Positions 47,301 through 59,100 of a stretch of DNA of 64,000 nt are shown here, in pieces; the stretch's first letter is position 1, and the number at the start of each line of letters is the position of its first letter. The translations under genes were made by a program, and so were the position numbers. The notes below the pieces were generated by a model. It worked only from the letters and a program-made list of their open reading frames with translations. It did not search any database and was not told where the DNA came from. This DNA is from Branchiostoma lanceolatum (Eukaryota; Chordata; Leptocardii; Amphioxiformes; Branchiostomatidae), in the NCBI RefSeq assembly GCF_035083965.1, contig NC_089724.1:9294910-9358909 (forward strand), given 5' to 3'.

Positions 47301-48765
47301 TTGTCACAGTGACAGTAGTGCCGTTGTCTTGTATGAGAAGTCTTTCTTCATACAAGTAGTTGTAATGTATTCTCCAAGCAGAGGTTTCGATCGGAGGGCC
47401 GCAATTTTCAACGCCCTCCCTCCACCTCTGCCGCAGAAACCATCAGTGTGGGTCTATCCTTTCAGCATCGGAGTCGCTGAAATAGAATAAAAAAACATTG
47501 CGGTCACTATAGCCCCCCGATCGGAACCTCTACTTGGAGAGTACGTTGATGAAGGTTAGACATCCAGGTAGTAAGATACCCCAAAAATAGTTACTCAAGC
47601 AACTGGATTAAATTTCGAAACAGTCAGACGTTTCAGACAGCATCCGCTATCTTGTAGTGTCACTGACGAAAGATAGCGGATGCTGTCTGAAACGTCTGAC
47701 TGTTTCGAAATTTAATCCAGTTGCTTGAGTAACTATTTTTGGCGTACTAGGAGAGTAATTGTACCTCACGTGCCTTGACAAGTTTGCGTTGTTGTACCAC
47801 TGTAGAGCAAGGTCCTCCCCGTCCACCTGATACGACTGGCCTCCGACCTGGTCTCGGCCGACACCATCGTCAACCCGCTGGTGTACGGCATCATTAACAT
47901 CAACTACCGAACAGCCATCTCCAACCTGTGCCGCTGCCGCAGCAACGCCGTGCACGTGGGGAACTCCTCAAACGCGACGATACCCGGGAAGATAAAGGTA
48001 CTTCGTTTGAATATTCATGCTCACTTTGTGTTAACACACCCTCCTCTAGCAGTGCTGAACCCTGCTCGGCAAATGCGCGGCAAACCCTCTTGCCGAGCGG
48101 GATTCAGCACTGCTGGAGGAAGGTGTGTTACCATATCCATCTCGCAAACTGTGATCATTTTTGGCGAAGCTTCAGGAGCGAGCCTAATAGTGTGATGACA
48201 CGACTGAGGTTAAAATTCTTGCCTGGAATTAGGTCCAATGCGTCCCCGCCTGACGGGATCACTGGCCAGACCAGATTTATGACTCATAATTTCCAGATTG
48301 CCTAACCAACTGACTGTTTTGTAATTTTGCAAACGGTCCATTGCATATTCCTTATCTGGCAGCCACCAAAGAGTCAACATTAGGCAAATGTAAAACGCAC
48401 AGAGTACAATGTAATGTAAAGAGCTCAAAGTCATAATACTGGCCTTCTCTTCGTGAAACTTGATCATCAAACTCATTGTGCGCTAACCATATGTTCCCAA
48501 ATCTACGATAGGAATTTAATGATTATAATCGGCATCAAAGGCATTTTAACCAGATTAGAATCACGAATGTGTCAAATGAAGTCTGCATCCTGTCCAACAG
48601 GTCACGGTGTCTTCAGCTGCACAGTCTGCTGGTGGTCCAATGAGCGGTACCGTATCTCCAGGATTATTTCACCAGCCAGCTTCACCAATGAGCGGTGCCG
48701 TACCTCAGGGGCAGCTTAATAACCGGCTATGGGTGGTGCCACAGGTACAAGATACCAGCTGCTGA
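44342..48765 (+). CDS. Orphan class A (rhodopsin-like) GPCR
   Basis: Seven coding exons, phases matching: 44342-44474, 44659-44817, 45580-45818, 46363-46500, 47009-47128, 47806-47997, 48601-48765; 381 residues. The N-tail has two N-glycosylation sequons (NDT, NIT). TM1 about 26-46; TM2 carries TTDLLAA (D67, position 2.50); W87 and C94 mark the first outer loop, with C173 as its disulphide partner. TM3 ends in INRCVI, so NRC replaces DRY. TM6 is FLVFFVFWLW; TM7 ends NPLVYG (NPxxY intact). TM1 lacks the usual Asn at 1.50. The tail holds a repeated SPMSG(T/A)V-like peptide. NRC and the loop around YNPITRRC faintly recall melatonin-type receptors, but I cannot assign a ligand. An untranslated exon probably lies near 42185. 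Confidence 0.9.
45155..45405. repeat. Family F-type repeat
   Basis: Starts TTACCTCCTTGAAAACGGAG with an adjacent palindrome and GTCTTGGTGTGTGTCGG. It ends near TCACGGAGGCAAGATA, an inverted echo of the start. Lies in a GPCR intron. Confidence 0.55.
45936..46093. mobile_element. Family E MITE, intact copy
   Basis: The left part (CTGAATAAATA, then ACACAACCAAGTGATTTATT) mirrors the right part (AATAAATCACTTGGTTGTAT, then TTTTTATTCAGTGAC). The centre is the block AACGTTTCGGTGACCATCTG. The older copy at 1164-2680 has the same ends. Confidence 0.85.
46717..46984 (-). mobile_element. Family B MITE, copy 4
   Basis: The right end TTCCAATTGAGACC corresponds to the usual left end in reverse complement. 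The left end begins near TGACATTCCCGACCGGGTCC and lacks the last few bases of its inverted repeat, so it is slightly truncated. Lies in a GPCR intron. Confidence 0.83.
47368..47543. mobile_element. Family C MITE, copy 4
   Basis: Ends TATTCTCCAAGCAGAGG and CCTCTACTTGGAGAGTA. The arms extend through TTTCGATCGG / CCGATCGGAA. The interior is unlike copies 1 and 2. Lies in a GPCR intron. Confidence 0.85.
47584..47744. repeat. Long perfect hairpin, about 70-bp arms
   Basis: CAAAAATAGTTACTCAAGCA through GACAGCATCCGCTATCTT is repeated as an almost exact reverse complement, around a spacer of about 15 bp (GTAGTGTCACTGACG). Such complete symmetry suggests a recent fold-back insertion. Lies in the intron before the TM7 exon of the GPCR. 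Confidence 0.9.
48035..48128. repeat. Hairpin with about 36-bp arms
   Basis: CACACCCTCCTCTAGCAGTG, then CTGAACCCTGCTCGGCAA, is mirrored with a few mismatches by TTGCCGAGCGGGATTCAG, then CACTGCTGGAGGAAGGTGTG. GC-rich spacer of 17 bp. Lies in the last GPCR intron. Confidence 0.85.
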
Positions 48766-49034
48766 TGGTAGTACAAGCTACTGCGCATGTGTCTCTTCGG
48801 CAACATCAGGGGAAGAAGAAGAGATAGTCAGCCATTTAATCGAGTGATTCGCTGTGAAGGTGTGGACAAAAAGAACTTCTCCGACTCAGTAATGCCTGTA
48901 TCAGTAGCGTGAAAATTGAATTAAAGGACAAAGCCCATTGTCCGAAATATGTGTACACCGATTTGTTGGCTGTAGATATTCAGCCGAATTCTACAAGATT
49001 AATGACAACGGAGAAATCCACATGCTACAAATTA

Positions 49035-49280
49035 GTTTAGCATGAAAGTTCATCTGTGTTGGTAAAAGTCATTATGAATCGAGGACTAAATTTTACGTCC
49101 AACACAAGAATGAATTGGGACTTACCCAAATTTTCGGCTGACTCCGGCAACCTTGTTCACGGAATGGACCCATCTACTCCTGAAACGTGACGTCAGAGAC
49201 ACGTGACCGTAGTAGTGGGCCGTTCCGTGCCAGATAACATGTGTCGCCCCCCGTCTCTGTTCAAGGTAGGTCTGTGAGCT
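49035..49280 (+). repeat. Family D half-unit
   Basis: Shares with the right arm of the 35.3-35.9 kb repeat: GAAAGTTCATCTGTGTT, CCAACACAA, GGACTTACCCAAATTTT, a CRE (TGACGTCA, 49188), an E-box (CACGTG, 49200) and GCCCCCCGTCTCTRTT. No inverted partner lies beside it, so it is a solo half. Confidence 0.75.
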
Positions 49281-49289
49281 CTAATGTAG

Positions 49290-51095
49290 ACCGCCTCCAT
49301 CACTCCTCTTGCAAAGAAATCCGGTTCCGAACCGAGGATTTTGACCCCTTCAAAAGATACAGAGTGCCCCGGAGATTCAATATTAATATGTTGCGAGACC
49401 TCTGAGTTAATGGAGCTGGGACAAATTAGTTTAGTCCTACTGATTTAGCTAGCTATTGTGCCATCGTGATTAGACTACACCGCTATCTATCTATCTAAGA
49501 ACCCAGAACAGTAAATGAGGGGAGACACATATGGTCACCATCAAGAACAATGGACAAGCAAGGTGCCACATGCGAACTATTTCATCTGGTGTCATTATCT
49601 GGTGTGATAAACTAAAATTGTGCGGAATATATCAATACTAAATTGCAAGGTAGGTTTAATTCAAAAGTGGAGGCTTTGAAAGCTGTGGAGGCTTTGAAAG
49701 CTTTTATGACGATCTACGTATTTTCAACTTAACCGTATTGAGCATTGGAGGTCCTATGTGTTTTTTTCGACGCACCACTATCGTGCGCTTCCGTGTAACT
49801 CAAGACATGAGTTCATGTACTAGTATTCCGGATCTCTGTACAATTGTATGAGATACAAATGATAAGGAGATGAATAGTGAAAACAAAGCGTGTATAGTGT
49901 TTCCATTCCTTGTATGACGAAACAACGCGTGCCGCGGTCAATACGTACTGATGTTGTATTTAAACGTAACGACTATGAAATCGTATGCGATGTACGTATT
50001 CGATATCATATTACGTGGCTCGTAACCAGCGATACAATGAGATGTGATGCTCTTATGCATTGATATTGATACATGTATGTTATATCGTGACAATGGTAAT
50101 AAAAATACGTGCCCAGCTGCAGTAGGCTTTCTATTGATGTTGTTTGCTCAGTTCGACACGCACATGTTCCAAAGAGGATCACGCCATCATAGAAGCGTCG
50201 CCTAGTGACAATCACCGACACTGCATGTATTGTCGGTTTTGCATTCAACGCAAAGCCGGGTTTGACTCTGTTCTGCTGTCAGCAAGAGATATGATTTAAT
50301 TCGTCATCTCCAACTGTAATTTACCACCGCCAGCTACGGATGGATGCGCTTCAACAAAGACGCGCCCTTCATACGCATTATTCGTAATAGACAGAAAAAA
50401 GTCTAGACTTCTATTGTATTCCACTCTCGATGCCACCTTGATATAGCATAAACTCAACGCTAACTTTACGAATTATGCACATATGACACAACGTGTATTT
50501 ATAGCAGATATATATTTATATATATATGTATATGGCCTCTTTCGGTCAGTATTGAAATGTTGGATATTCGGTCAATATTGAAATATTGCACCGTAGAATA
50601 ATCTATTCTGGAGGCTGTTCAGATATGCCCTGGGGAATATCTTAAGTGTCCCATACATGTATATAAATGGAGGACATTCTGAAGAAGTAATTTCGATAAG
50701 TGACCGGGCGTGGCGAGGCAACTGTCAAAGGGCTTTATTTCCTCTGACGGTTGACTGATTCTTACATCTGAGTTAAGTACCAAATCTCACCAGACCTAGG
50801 AGAGGGCCTGCATGCTCGTTTCCGTAAGGCGTAGGCAGCCTATTTTTATTTTCCGTAATTCGTAGGGAAAGGCATCTTTTAGTCACGTAATTCATAGCGT
50901 GGCGACCAAATTTTGCGCAATCGCTTTCCTTGATTTTAGCGTGATACACAAGGGGTTCTTCTGAATTCGTTGTCGGGACGATCCCCCATGCAGACCCTCC
51001 TAGAAATGAAACCAGACTACCCAAGGTTGCGAAGGTATAGTTCCAAGAATTAGGCAAGGGTGTCGACGTCTGGTATCTACACTTTAACAGTGGGA
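49290..51095. other. Intergenic, between the GPCR and the channel gene
   Basis: AT-rich. An 18-bp direct repeat (GGAGGCTTTGAAAGCT) lies at 49670-49705, and TATATA-rich sequence near 50505-50530. No gene was found; the channel gene's promoter is unassigned. Confidence 0.4.
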
Positions 51096-51100
51096 GTGCA

Positions 51101-54100
51101 ATGGTTCGCAGCCGTATTTCGGTAGCCTTTCTACTCTGTGTGGCAGGGCAACTACCATACGCCTATGCACGTAAGTACTCGATCAAACAAACATTCTGTA
51201 TATATGCAGCCGGTGTATAGAATATTGACGTTAACATGGCAGTATAGTGTTTTACATGAAATATATCACTATATGTCGAAGACATTGAAGATTTGACTAT
51301 TTTAACCAGTGTCCTAAACTCTCCAAGCAGAGGTTGAGGGAGAAGATTGTGACTTTCTTATCTTATTTATGTATACTTTTATATCTCTCTCCCCCAAGAG
51401 AGCCGACAGAAAACGGGGCATATGATAAGAAGGTCGCAGTCTTCTCCCCTCAACCTCTGCTTGGAGAGTATCTTAATTAATAAAACTTCATGAAAAATTG
51501 AACCAGCAAATGCATAAGAATACACGCCGAAAGGATGATCTTATATGCTGGATGATATGCACCGAAATCGCACGTAAAATGTTAATGATAGATAATATAG
51601 CAGACTTAGAGGACATGCTGACAAAAAGTTGTAACACTTAGTTTCAATAATCTCTGTACTGTAAACAAAGACCTGACTTATCTATCTGTCTATATGCATT
51701 GTACCTCTAGTCCTGTTGTTGTAGATCTGTGTAGCAATATATGTCTTATTATCTGAGTAAGGTAAATATGCATAAATAAATAGATACACAACTCACAGAC
51801 AGTAATCGAACTGGTTTGGTTCTGAGTTCATATGTTCCTAAGTTCCAAAAAATTGTTACAACTTAGAGTATACAATGGGTTGTCATTTCATTTCTACATT
51901 TTGTACAAGTCCTAGAACTTCTTCATAATAATGAACACATCTCGATATTTTAATTAAGCATTTGTGCTTTTTTTTAATCTCATGATCTCATTCGTATCTG
52001 AAAAAGAAAACTAATATTGTTTCCTTTCTGGAATTGTCAGAATGCGCCACACCGCCCCCACCTGTAGATGGCGGTTACCCACTGTGCACTTCCCAGGCGC
52101 CGTTCCCGTATAATTTTTACTGTTACTATGAATGTAACCCGGGATACAGTCTATCGGCGCAAACCTTCACAATTTGCTGGACTGGTGGCTTATGGGTGCA
52201 TCAAAGCCTTATTGTCTGTACACGTAAGTATACACAACAAAACACAAAACGATGTTTGAAGAAAGGGCATTATAACATTTGATTAATTACTGCCATGTGC
52301 ACTTTTTTAACAGTAAGGATGACCTATACAAGTCAGTGAACAAAAGATGAAATGTCATAGATGTAACCACATAAGACGACATGTACAAAGCTTAATTTGA
52401 AAGCTATGTCATAGATGGATGTTAAAAAACATATACTTCAAGATATGCAAGTCTGAATATATCACACGCCAAATTTATCAAAAACAGACGTCAAATTGCG
52501 CATTGCCTTAAACTTAATGGAAGGCAGATTAGATTTTATAGTTTATATATGAAGGTACAGACAGATACTAGTTTATCCTAATTTGTCCACGCTGCATGTT
52601 CAATCTCCCCCTGATGCGCCCATTCTACTAGGGCGGTGACCTCGCTGTGCTCTCACTGCGACCTAAATTTGACCAGAGCGCTCAACGAATTTCGAAGAAC
52701 GAATCTTTTTACGCTTTGTGTGTTTTCCATTTTCATTGTGTTTCAGTCATACTTTTACATTTTGCATTCTATTCCAATTATGACATCTATCTTGATGGTT
52801 ACACAAATCCAGATTAAGTCGCACCGAGGTCGCAATGAGAGCGCTGTCTAGTGGAATGGGGGCCTGAAAGCTAATGTAAATTGCCTTTCGTTTACAGTGC
52901 TAGATTGTCAGGCTCCACCTTCCATACCTCTCACGTCAAGTATCACCAGTTCCCCGTACGCGGTGGGAACCCAGACCGTGTACGAGTGTGTAGCAGGCTA
53001 TGAAGTGGTCAGTGGTGACCTTGTCAAGACCTGTGAGATTGGACCTTACTGGTCAGGTGAAGACCCAGTCTGTCAAGGTATCTAAAGGTCATCATTATAT
53101 ATTATGATATCTAGAAATACTTTGATGACTTTTTTAGATGTCCAACATACGTGATCACGAGTGCTTGGCGTAAATGACATTTCTTGAATGCCATCTCTAA
53201 CCTAAACCTCACTAAGATTCTGTAATGAAAAATTGAATTCACATGTTGGCCAGTGTATGTACAATGTATAATACTATGCACGAGAGAAACCGTGTCATAA
53301 CAATGCGAAACGTACTACTCAATTATATCATGTATTGAGTAATGAGGTCAGATTAGCACACTAGTATTCAGTTTGTAGTTATCAATAATCCATGTTATTA
53401 ACCATACATTTCACCTGATGCAATTGTTGTTCAATAAACTTTACTTTGAATTGACGTGACTTTTTTCCAAGGCTGTCCTGAACCACCGGTCGTTGCTAAC
53501 GCCAGTTGGTCCGGATGTCAAGCCCCCTATGAACTGGCCACCCTGTGCACCTACACCTGTGACGACGGGTTCATCATCGACGGAGGGGACGAGGTGAAAA
53601 CCTGCTCCGCCGGCCTCATCTGGGCAGGAATGGACTTGATCTGCTGTAAGATTCTTACTTGTCGACATTTCATGTCGGTTTATTTTTTTTACAGTTTCTT
53701 TGTGTTGCATCCCTCTATAGAAATTGCACAAGGAAGGTTTCTCGTGATGATTAGGGTATCTTTTTAACGTTCATTGTGATGTATCCCTCAATAAACTGCA
53801 CAATAAAGTTTTTTCTTGATGATTAGGATGAAGTCATCTGTGACGATAGCTGACACTATCTAGTATGTGTTTTAACAGTCTTTGGCCAAACATAAAGGCA
53901 GGCGTGTCAAACACCAGCAATAGATCTAGATTACTGATTTACAGCAGCTTCATGTTTGCCTGGCTAGGTGTTAGCTACATTAAATATAGCACAACATTTT
54001 GGTACACCCTCAGGTGTACAAGTTGAGTATCTACTTTTATTATCTAGATCTACTGATCAAAATTTGACTCTATAAGGGAGTTTTGCGGAAAATCACCGTT

Positions 54101-56098
54101 AAAAATACAATAACATTCGCTTTTATAATGTCAAACAGTGATTGACGGCAGCTGGGGCGACTGGTCCAGTTTCTCGGCCTGCAGTAGCGGCTGTGGGTTC
54201 GGGCTGCAGAGCAGGACCCGGACCTGTACCAACCCGGCTCCGGCCGGCGGTGGGGCGGATTGTGCCGGGGCAGCAGGGTCCGCGATACTGTGTTTTCAGA
54301 CTCACCAGTGTTCAAGCCAAGGCGGGCCACTCGGTAGGACCTCTTTAAAATGTGCTTATGGTGATGGATATCTTAGCTTATGACCTGCAAAACTACTCGA
54401 ACAAATGTCTTGTGACCTAACTGTTTCTCTTTTAATTCCTACACAGATCCGTCAGATGGTGTAACTAGTGACGTAAGTACTGTATACCAAAATATTTTCA
54501 TCCTTATCACTGCACAGGAAGAGGAGGGGAAAACAAGTCATTTCTATCATTTTCCGCTCTCTTTTCCTTAAAGAAATGCCAGGTACAGTATAAAGTATGT
54601 TGCATCGCTTTCATAATATTGTTTGGTAAAGCCATAGACTGCTTGTCAACCAAAATAACATAAATCCCATCAGCTGTTCACCGCAATATCAATCGATGAT
54701 ACTGTCTATCGAATAGGTATACAAGGACCGTGCCCCAAAAATGTTACACTTACTAACATATTAAGTTATTTCAACCAATTAATAATCATTCCAGCTGGGA
54801 GGCCTGAATCTTGCTGAGAGTAACGCTAGTCTTGTGGATGTCTTGAAGTGGAGGGCGGGGCAGCCTTTACCCGACTCTTATGAAAACGACGAGAGGCCAA
54901 TACCCGAAGGTAGTAAAACTAATACCTTGTACGTGTACGGTGTGGGGCCAATCAATCATTCCCGGACATCAACTGCTGATGCAAACTGTAGACATCTTTC
55001 CAGGGTGTTGATAGGCGTGTTTGGGTAAAAGAAGAAAAATCAATCGTACTGTTTTGAGACCCCGTGTTTATTTTTTATAACCTTGTGGTTATTGTATGTC
55101 TGTGATTCGAAAAAAAGCCTCACGTGTGCAAGTGCGCACAGGACTTTGTTCACAATTCTGGCATACTTTATTTCGGAATACTTTTTCTAGATCTTTGTCC
55201 ATTTACATTTTCAGTTCCAATGTCGCTGTATTAAACCAAAGCAATGTGAGATTTGCCATGTGTCGCCTAGCTTGGGTATATGTACGATACCTTGTACGAG
55301 TGTGGTGTGTTGGTCAGTCAATCATCTGAGGGCATCAACTGTTGATGCATGGCGTGCCATTTGGGTACAGGTAAAGTAATCAATCGTACTGTTTTGAGAT
55401 ACCATGGTGTTTATTTTCTATTTTCTAACCTTGTTGTTATTGAATGTCCCAGCTCGGTGGTTTGAAACAGCCTCACGCGTGCACGTCCTTCGTCTCAACT
55501 CTATCTCCGAGGACCACGCCGTAAGATTTTACATACCAAATTACTACATATTTTGTGGTATCAAAAACAGCACACCATTCTGCTAATTTCATTGAAAGGA
55601 GTTTAACAAGAAACCCCATTCTGTATGGTTCTAATGATACGGTTATAGGCACGTATCTCCATATGATAGATCACTTATTAGATGATCATATTAAGGATAT
55701 GGACAATGTCGTCATATCAAACTTGCTAGACTGGAAGACTCGGCCAAATAAAGGTCAAGTGTCGTTGAAACCTAAACGTGTTTCACTATTCTCTGTCCAC
55801 AGAATCTGTCCATGACAGTTCAGTATGAGTTGGCGTGGTTTGACCCACGTCTTGTCCAGCTCACCACCACGTGGATGCCCGTCCCCCCGGGCATCCTGTG
55901 GTCCCCACCCCTCCAGTACGGACGGACCGTCCGTGGGGCCACTACAGTGGGGGAGGAAGGGACGACCATGTGGCTGAACAGCAACGGGATGATTGTGTAC
56001 AAGATAACGTAAGTAGTTGCAGCAATCATCGGGCTTATTGGTTATTTGTTTAGGGAACAGACCTAGACTCCATAAAATCGTAGGCATTGTTTTTTTTT

Positions 56099-56132
<34 letters not shown>

Positions 56133-59100
56133 TGTGTGTGTGTGAATGTGTGTGTGCATGTGTGTGTGTTTGTGTTTCCGGATTTTTGTAGTCAGCATAA
56201 CTCAAGAACCTCTGGATAGAGTATGATGATATTTGGTATGTGGCTAGGTGTTGGAAAGACAAAGGTCACTTTTGATTTTGAGCCCCCTGCTATGTGATCT
56301 TGGTGCTGCAGTAGAACTTCCGTTTTTGTATATTTTGACCTGGACGTGCTATTGTATTTTTATGATTTGTTTTAACTATGATTTAGAGCGTGAGGTTCAA
56401 GCGTGAAATCAAAATAGTTTCAAGGCCAGCTGTTTAAATAAGGTAAAGAAACTGACACTCAGTGATAATGGTAATCAAAGCGACAAAATTCAATGCACTA
56501 GTAATTTTGTCCTGACATCTCAATATGTTTTCCAGACGGAAGTTCAAGTTGACATGTGGCTTAGAACTTGCGAGATTCCCGTTTGACACACAAGTCTGCA
56601 GTACTCAGTTACACGCCTGTAAGTATCATTTGTAATATGATTGATGGATACAATAAGTTTTCATTGATGTGTTCATGAATAAACCGTTAAGATGGTGGTC
56701 CTGGTTGAGTTTATTTGGGCCTACCATTACTTCGTCAATTATATCAGTACAGTTGTGCTCTGATATGTCTCGATGCTTGTTTATATCTTAACAACGTAGC
56801 AAAGACATCTTCATAGGCTGATCTGTGATTTTTTTACTCTAGTGCCATGTAGGCTAAAGGTGATATAAGATATAGTCTTACCTAGAATGATCCAATTTTC
56901 CCATGTCACAATCAATGTGCCTGATGTATTCCTAAGTTAGAGATTATTTATACCTAATTAGAAAGTAGTGCGGATGCTTCTATCTTCTACCTTCTATCTT
57001 GAGTATGTAAGAAGTACATAAAAGTATTAAGGACAATATGTATCATCTTTGATTATCTCCTAGACAACGGAGTCCGGCTCCGGTTCTTTCCGTCCAGCAT
57101 CACGGAGAGAACTCCCGTGAGAACGGACATCCTTGGTGTGGTGTCTCAGTACAGGCTAACGGGCGTAGAGCTGCATGCAGGATACAACTCTCTACTAACC
57201 AACACTTCAGGTAATTTGCTGTTAATGCTTCGGTACCAATTGGAAACAATTCAAGGGCTGTTCTTTGGGCACTTTCGGGCGTGACCATTACGTGGCCCCG
57301 TCGGACACCCTGCGGTTGCCGGGCTATTTTTTTGGCCCGGTCGGGATTCCGTATCAATTTAACTCAGACTTAAATTGACCGCGGGAATCGGTAACAAACA
57401 GACGCCGTGAGCTAATCGTGCGTCCACCGGGACAAATTTGTGGCTTCGGGGCCCGACCGGGACTACACCCCTGACGGGCACCGGCGCAATTGTGACCGGT
57501 TTCATTTCTTATCTTTAGATGATGACATGAAATATATATATATGGTTTGTGGAACTTCGACTGAAGGACCAATGCATATATTTCTTACCTACATTCATGT
57601 TTTCATCAGACTTGATAGCCATTGCCATTGTTTCCCAGGAACACTGTTTGGATAAAGACTCTGTAGCTGATATCAGTCCAAATTTTCTCGTTTATCCTCC
57701 AGGCTGTGATTACTTCGCGGAAAAGTGCGACTATAACAGCGTTGATGAGTGCGAGTTTGTGCTGTTCCATGACTGTGATGATGCACAGTGTCACCGTTGT
57801 AAACAGCTGATAGGAGAATGTCGGTACGACTTTGGAGACTGCTCAGACTACCCGCTAGGTAAGGCCTTTGGGCTAGCAGACGTTGCATGATCAAATCATT
57901 TGCACATGACACAAATTATATGATCTAAAAATCAACCAGAATATTGCTAGGGTTTCTAAATATATATCTTGTTGTTGTTGTTGCTATTTCACTCCTATAC
58001 ATATACCTTCTGTGTCTCTTGGATACAAACGTTGAGTTTTACTGATCTCCAAGCAGATCTGATGGCGGCGAAGAATTTTTTTTCTAATTTGGGGTACCTT
58101 CAATGATAGCCATACTGGTAAACAACACTACAATTGAGTTCCTACCTTCACCAATGAAACTCTGTCACAGTAATATGCTCAACTATTGTTTCCAAAACTT
58201 TAATATGCGCTCATGATAAATGCAAATATTTCACCACTGATGATGCATGCGATTCACAGGGTCAAGCACTTATAGCACTGTTGGGATAAAGCTACACTTG
58301 AGACGTCGGTTGTGGCGTTACACCTTCACTCTGTTCTTCCCGTCAGTCGTGGTCGTCTTGTCGTCTTTATTTCAAACATGGCTGCCACTAACGACATCCG
58401 TCATATCCGCGCGGGTGGTTCTGGGAAGTACGTCACTGCTCGTCATGGTGAAACAGAGCATTGGTGTCCACCGCGTTCTGTGGGTCAGTGAACTTTGAAT
58501 TAAAAAAAAAAAAAGATGAAAGAGCTTTTAAAACAGATGCCAACCTTTAATATTTTAGATACGGAGTATAAACTTTGGATATACCATGACAAACAGTTTT
58601 GCAGTGAGGTTTTTGAGTGAGTGAGTGAGTGAGTGAGTGAGTGAGTGAGTGAGTGAGTGAGTGAGTGAGTGAGTGAGTGAGTGAGTGAGTGAGTGATGAA
58701 ATCATACGTGTAACTACTTATCAATTCCACCAGGGTGCATAATTCCCTCACCCTGAAAAGATACGTCCAAACAGATCTCCAACCCAATATCCCCCCAGTA
58801 TAATGCACTCCTGTATATCCAAACTATGCATACCTGGGAGGGTACCGGTGCTGGACTAGAGATCTCTCAAGCCCCTTTTTTTTAATTCAAAGTGTCGAAT
58901 TTATGTAACCCGGTGGACTATATAAACTTTACCTGAAACGATTCATTCGTTGACATCCACGGTGCGACATGGTTACTTGTGATTGCATATTACGTAAATT
59001 GTAGATTGACAAAATAAAGCCATCAGCCAATATAAGACATGTTGTGTCCCTATATATTCTTTAGGCCACTGAAGCCCAAGCCAGAGACATTTGGCTCTTT

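Noticed and set aside
48453-48719. 88-codon frame over the last GPCR exon
   Set aside because: It is in another frame. The phase-0 reading from 48601 continues the receptor and ends at 48763-48765.
21203-51471. CRISPR-like repeated motifs (CTCTCCAAGCAGAGG)
   Set aside because: They are terminal inverted repeats of dispersed MITEs, kilobases apart and in both orientations, in a eukaryotic genome.
55755-56198. 147-codon His/Thr-rich minus-strand frame
   Set aside because: It is the antisense of channel exon 9 plus a TG microsatellite.
58500-58808. 102-codon frame with a repeated THSL peptide
   Set aside because: It is the (GAGT)n microsatellite read in frame.
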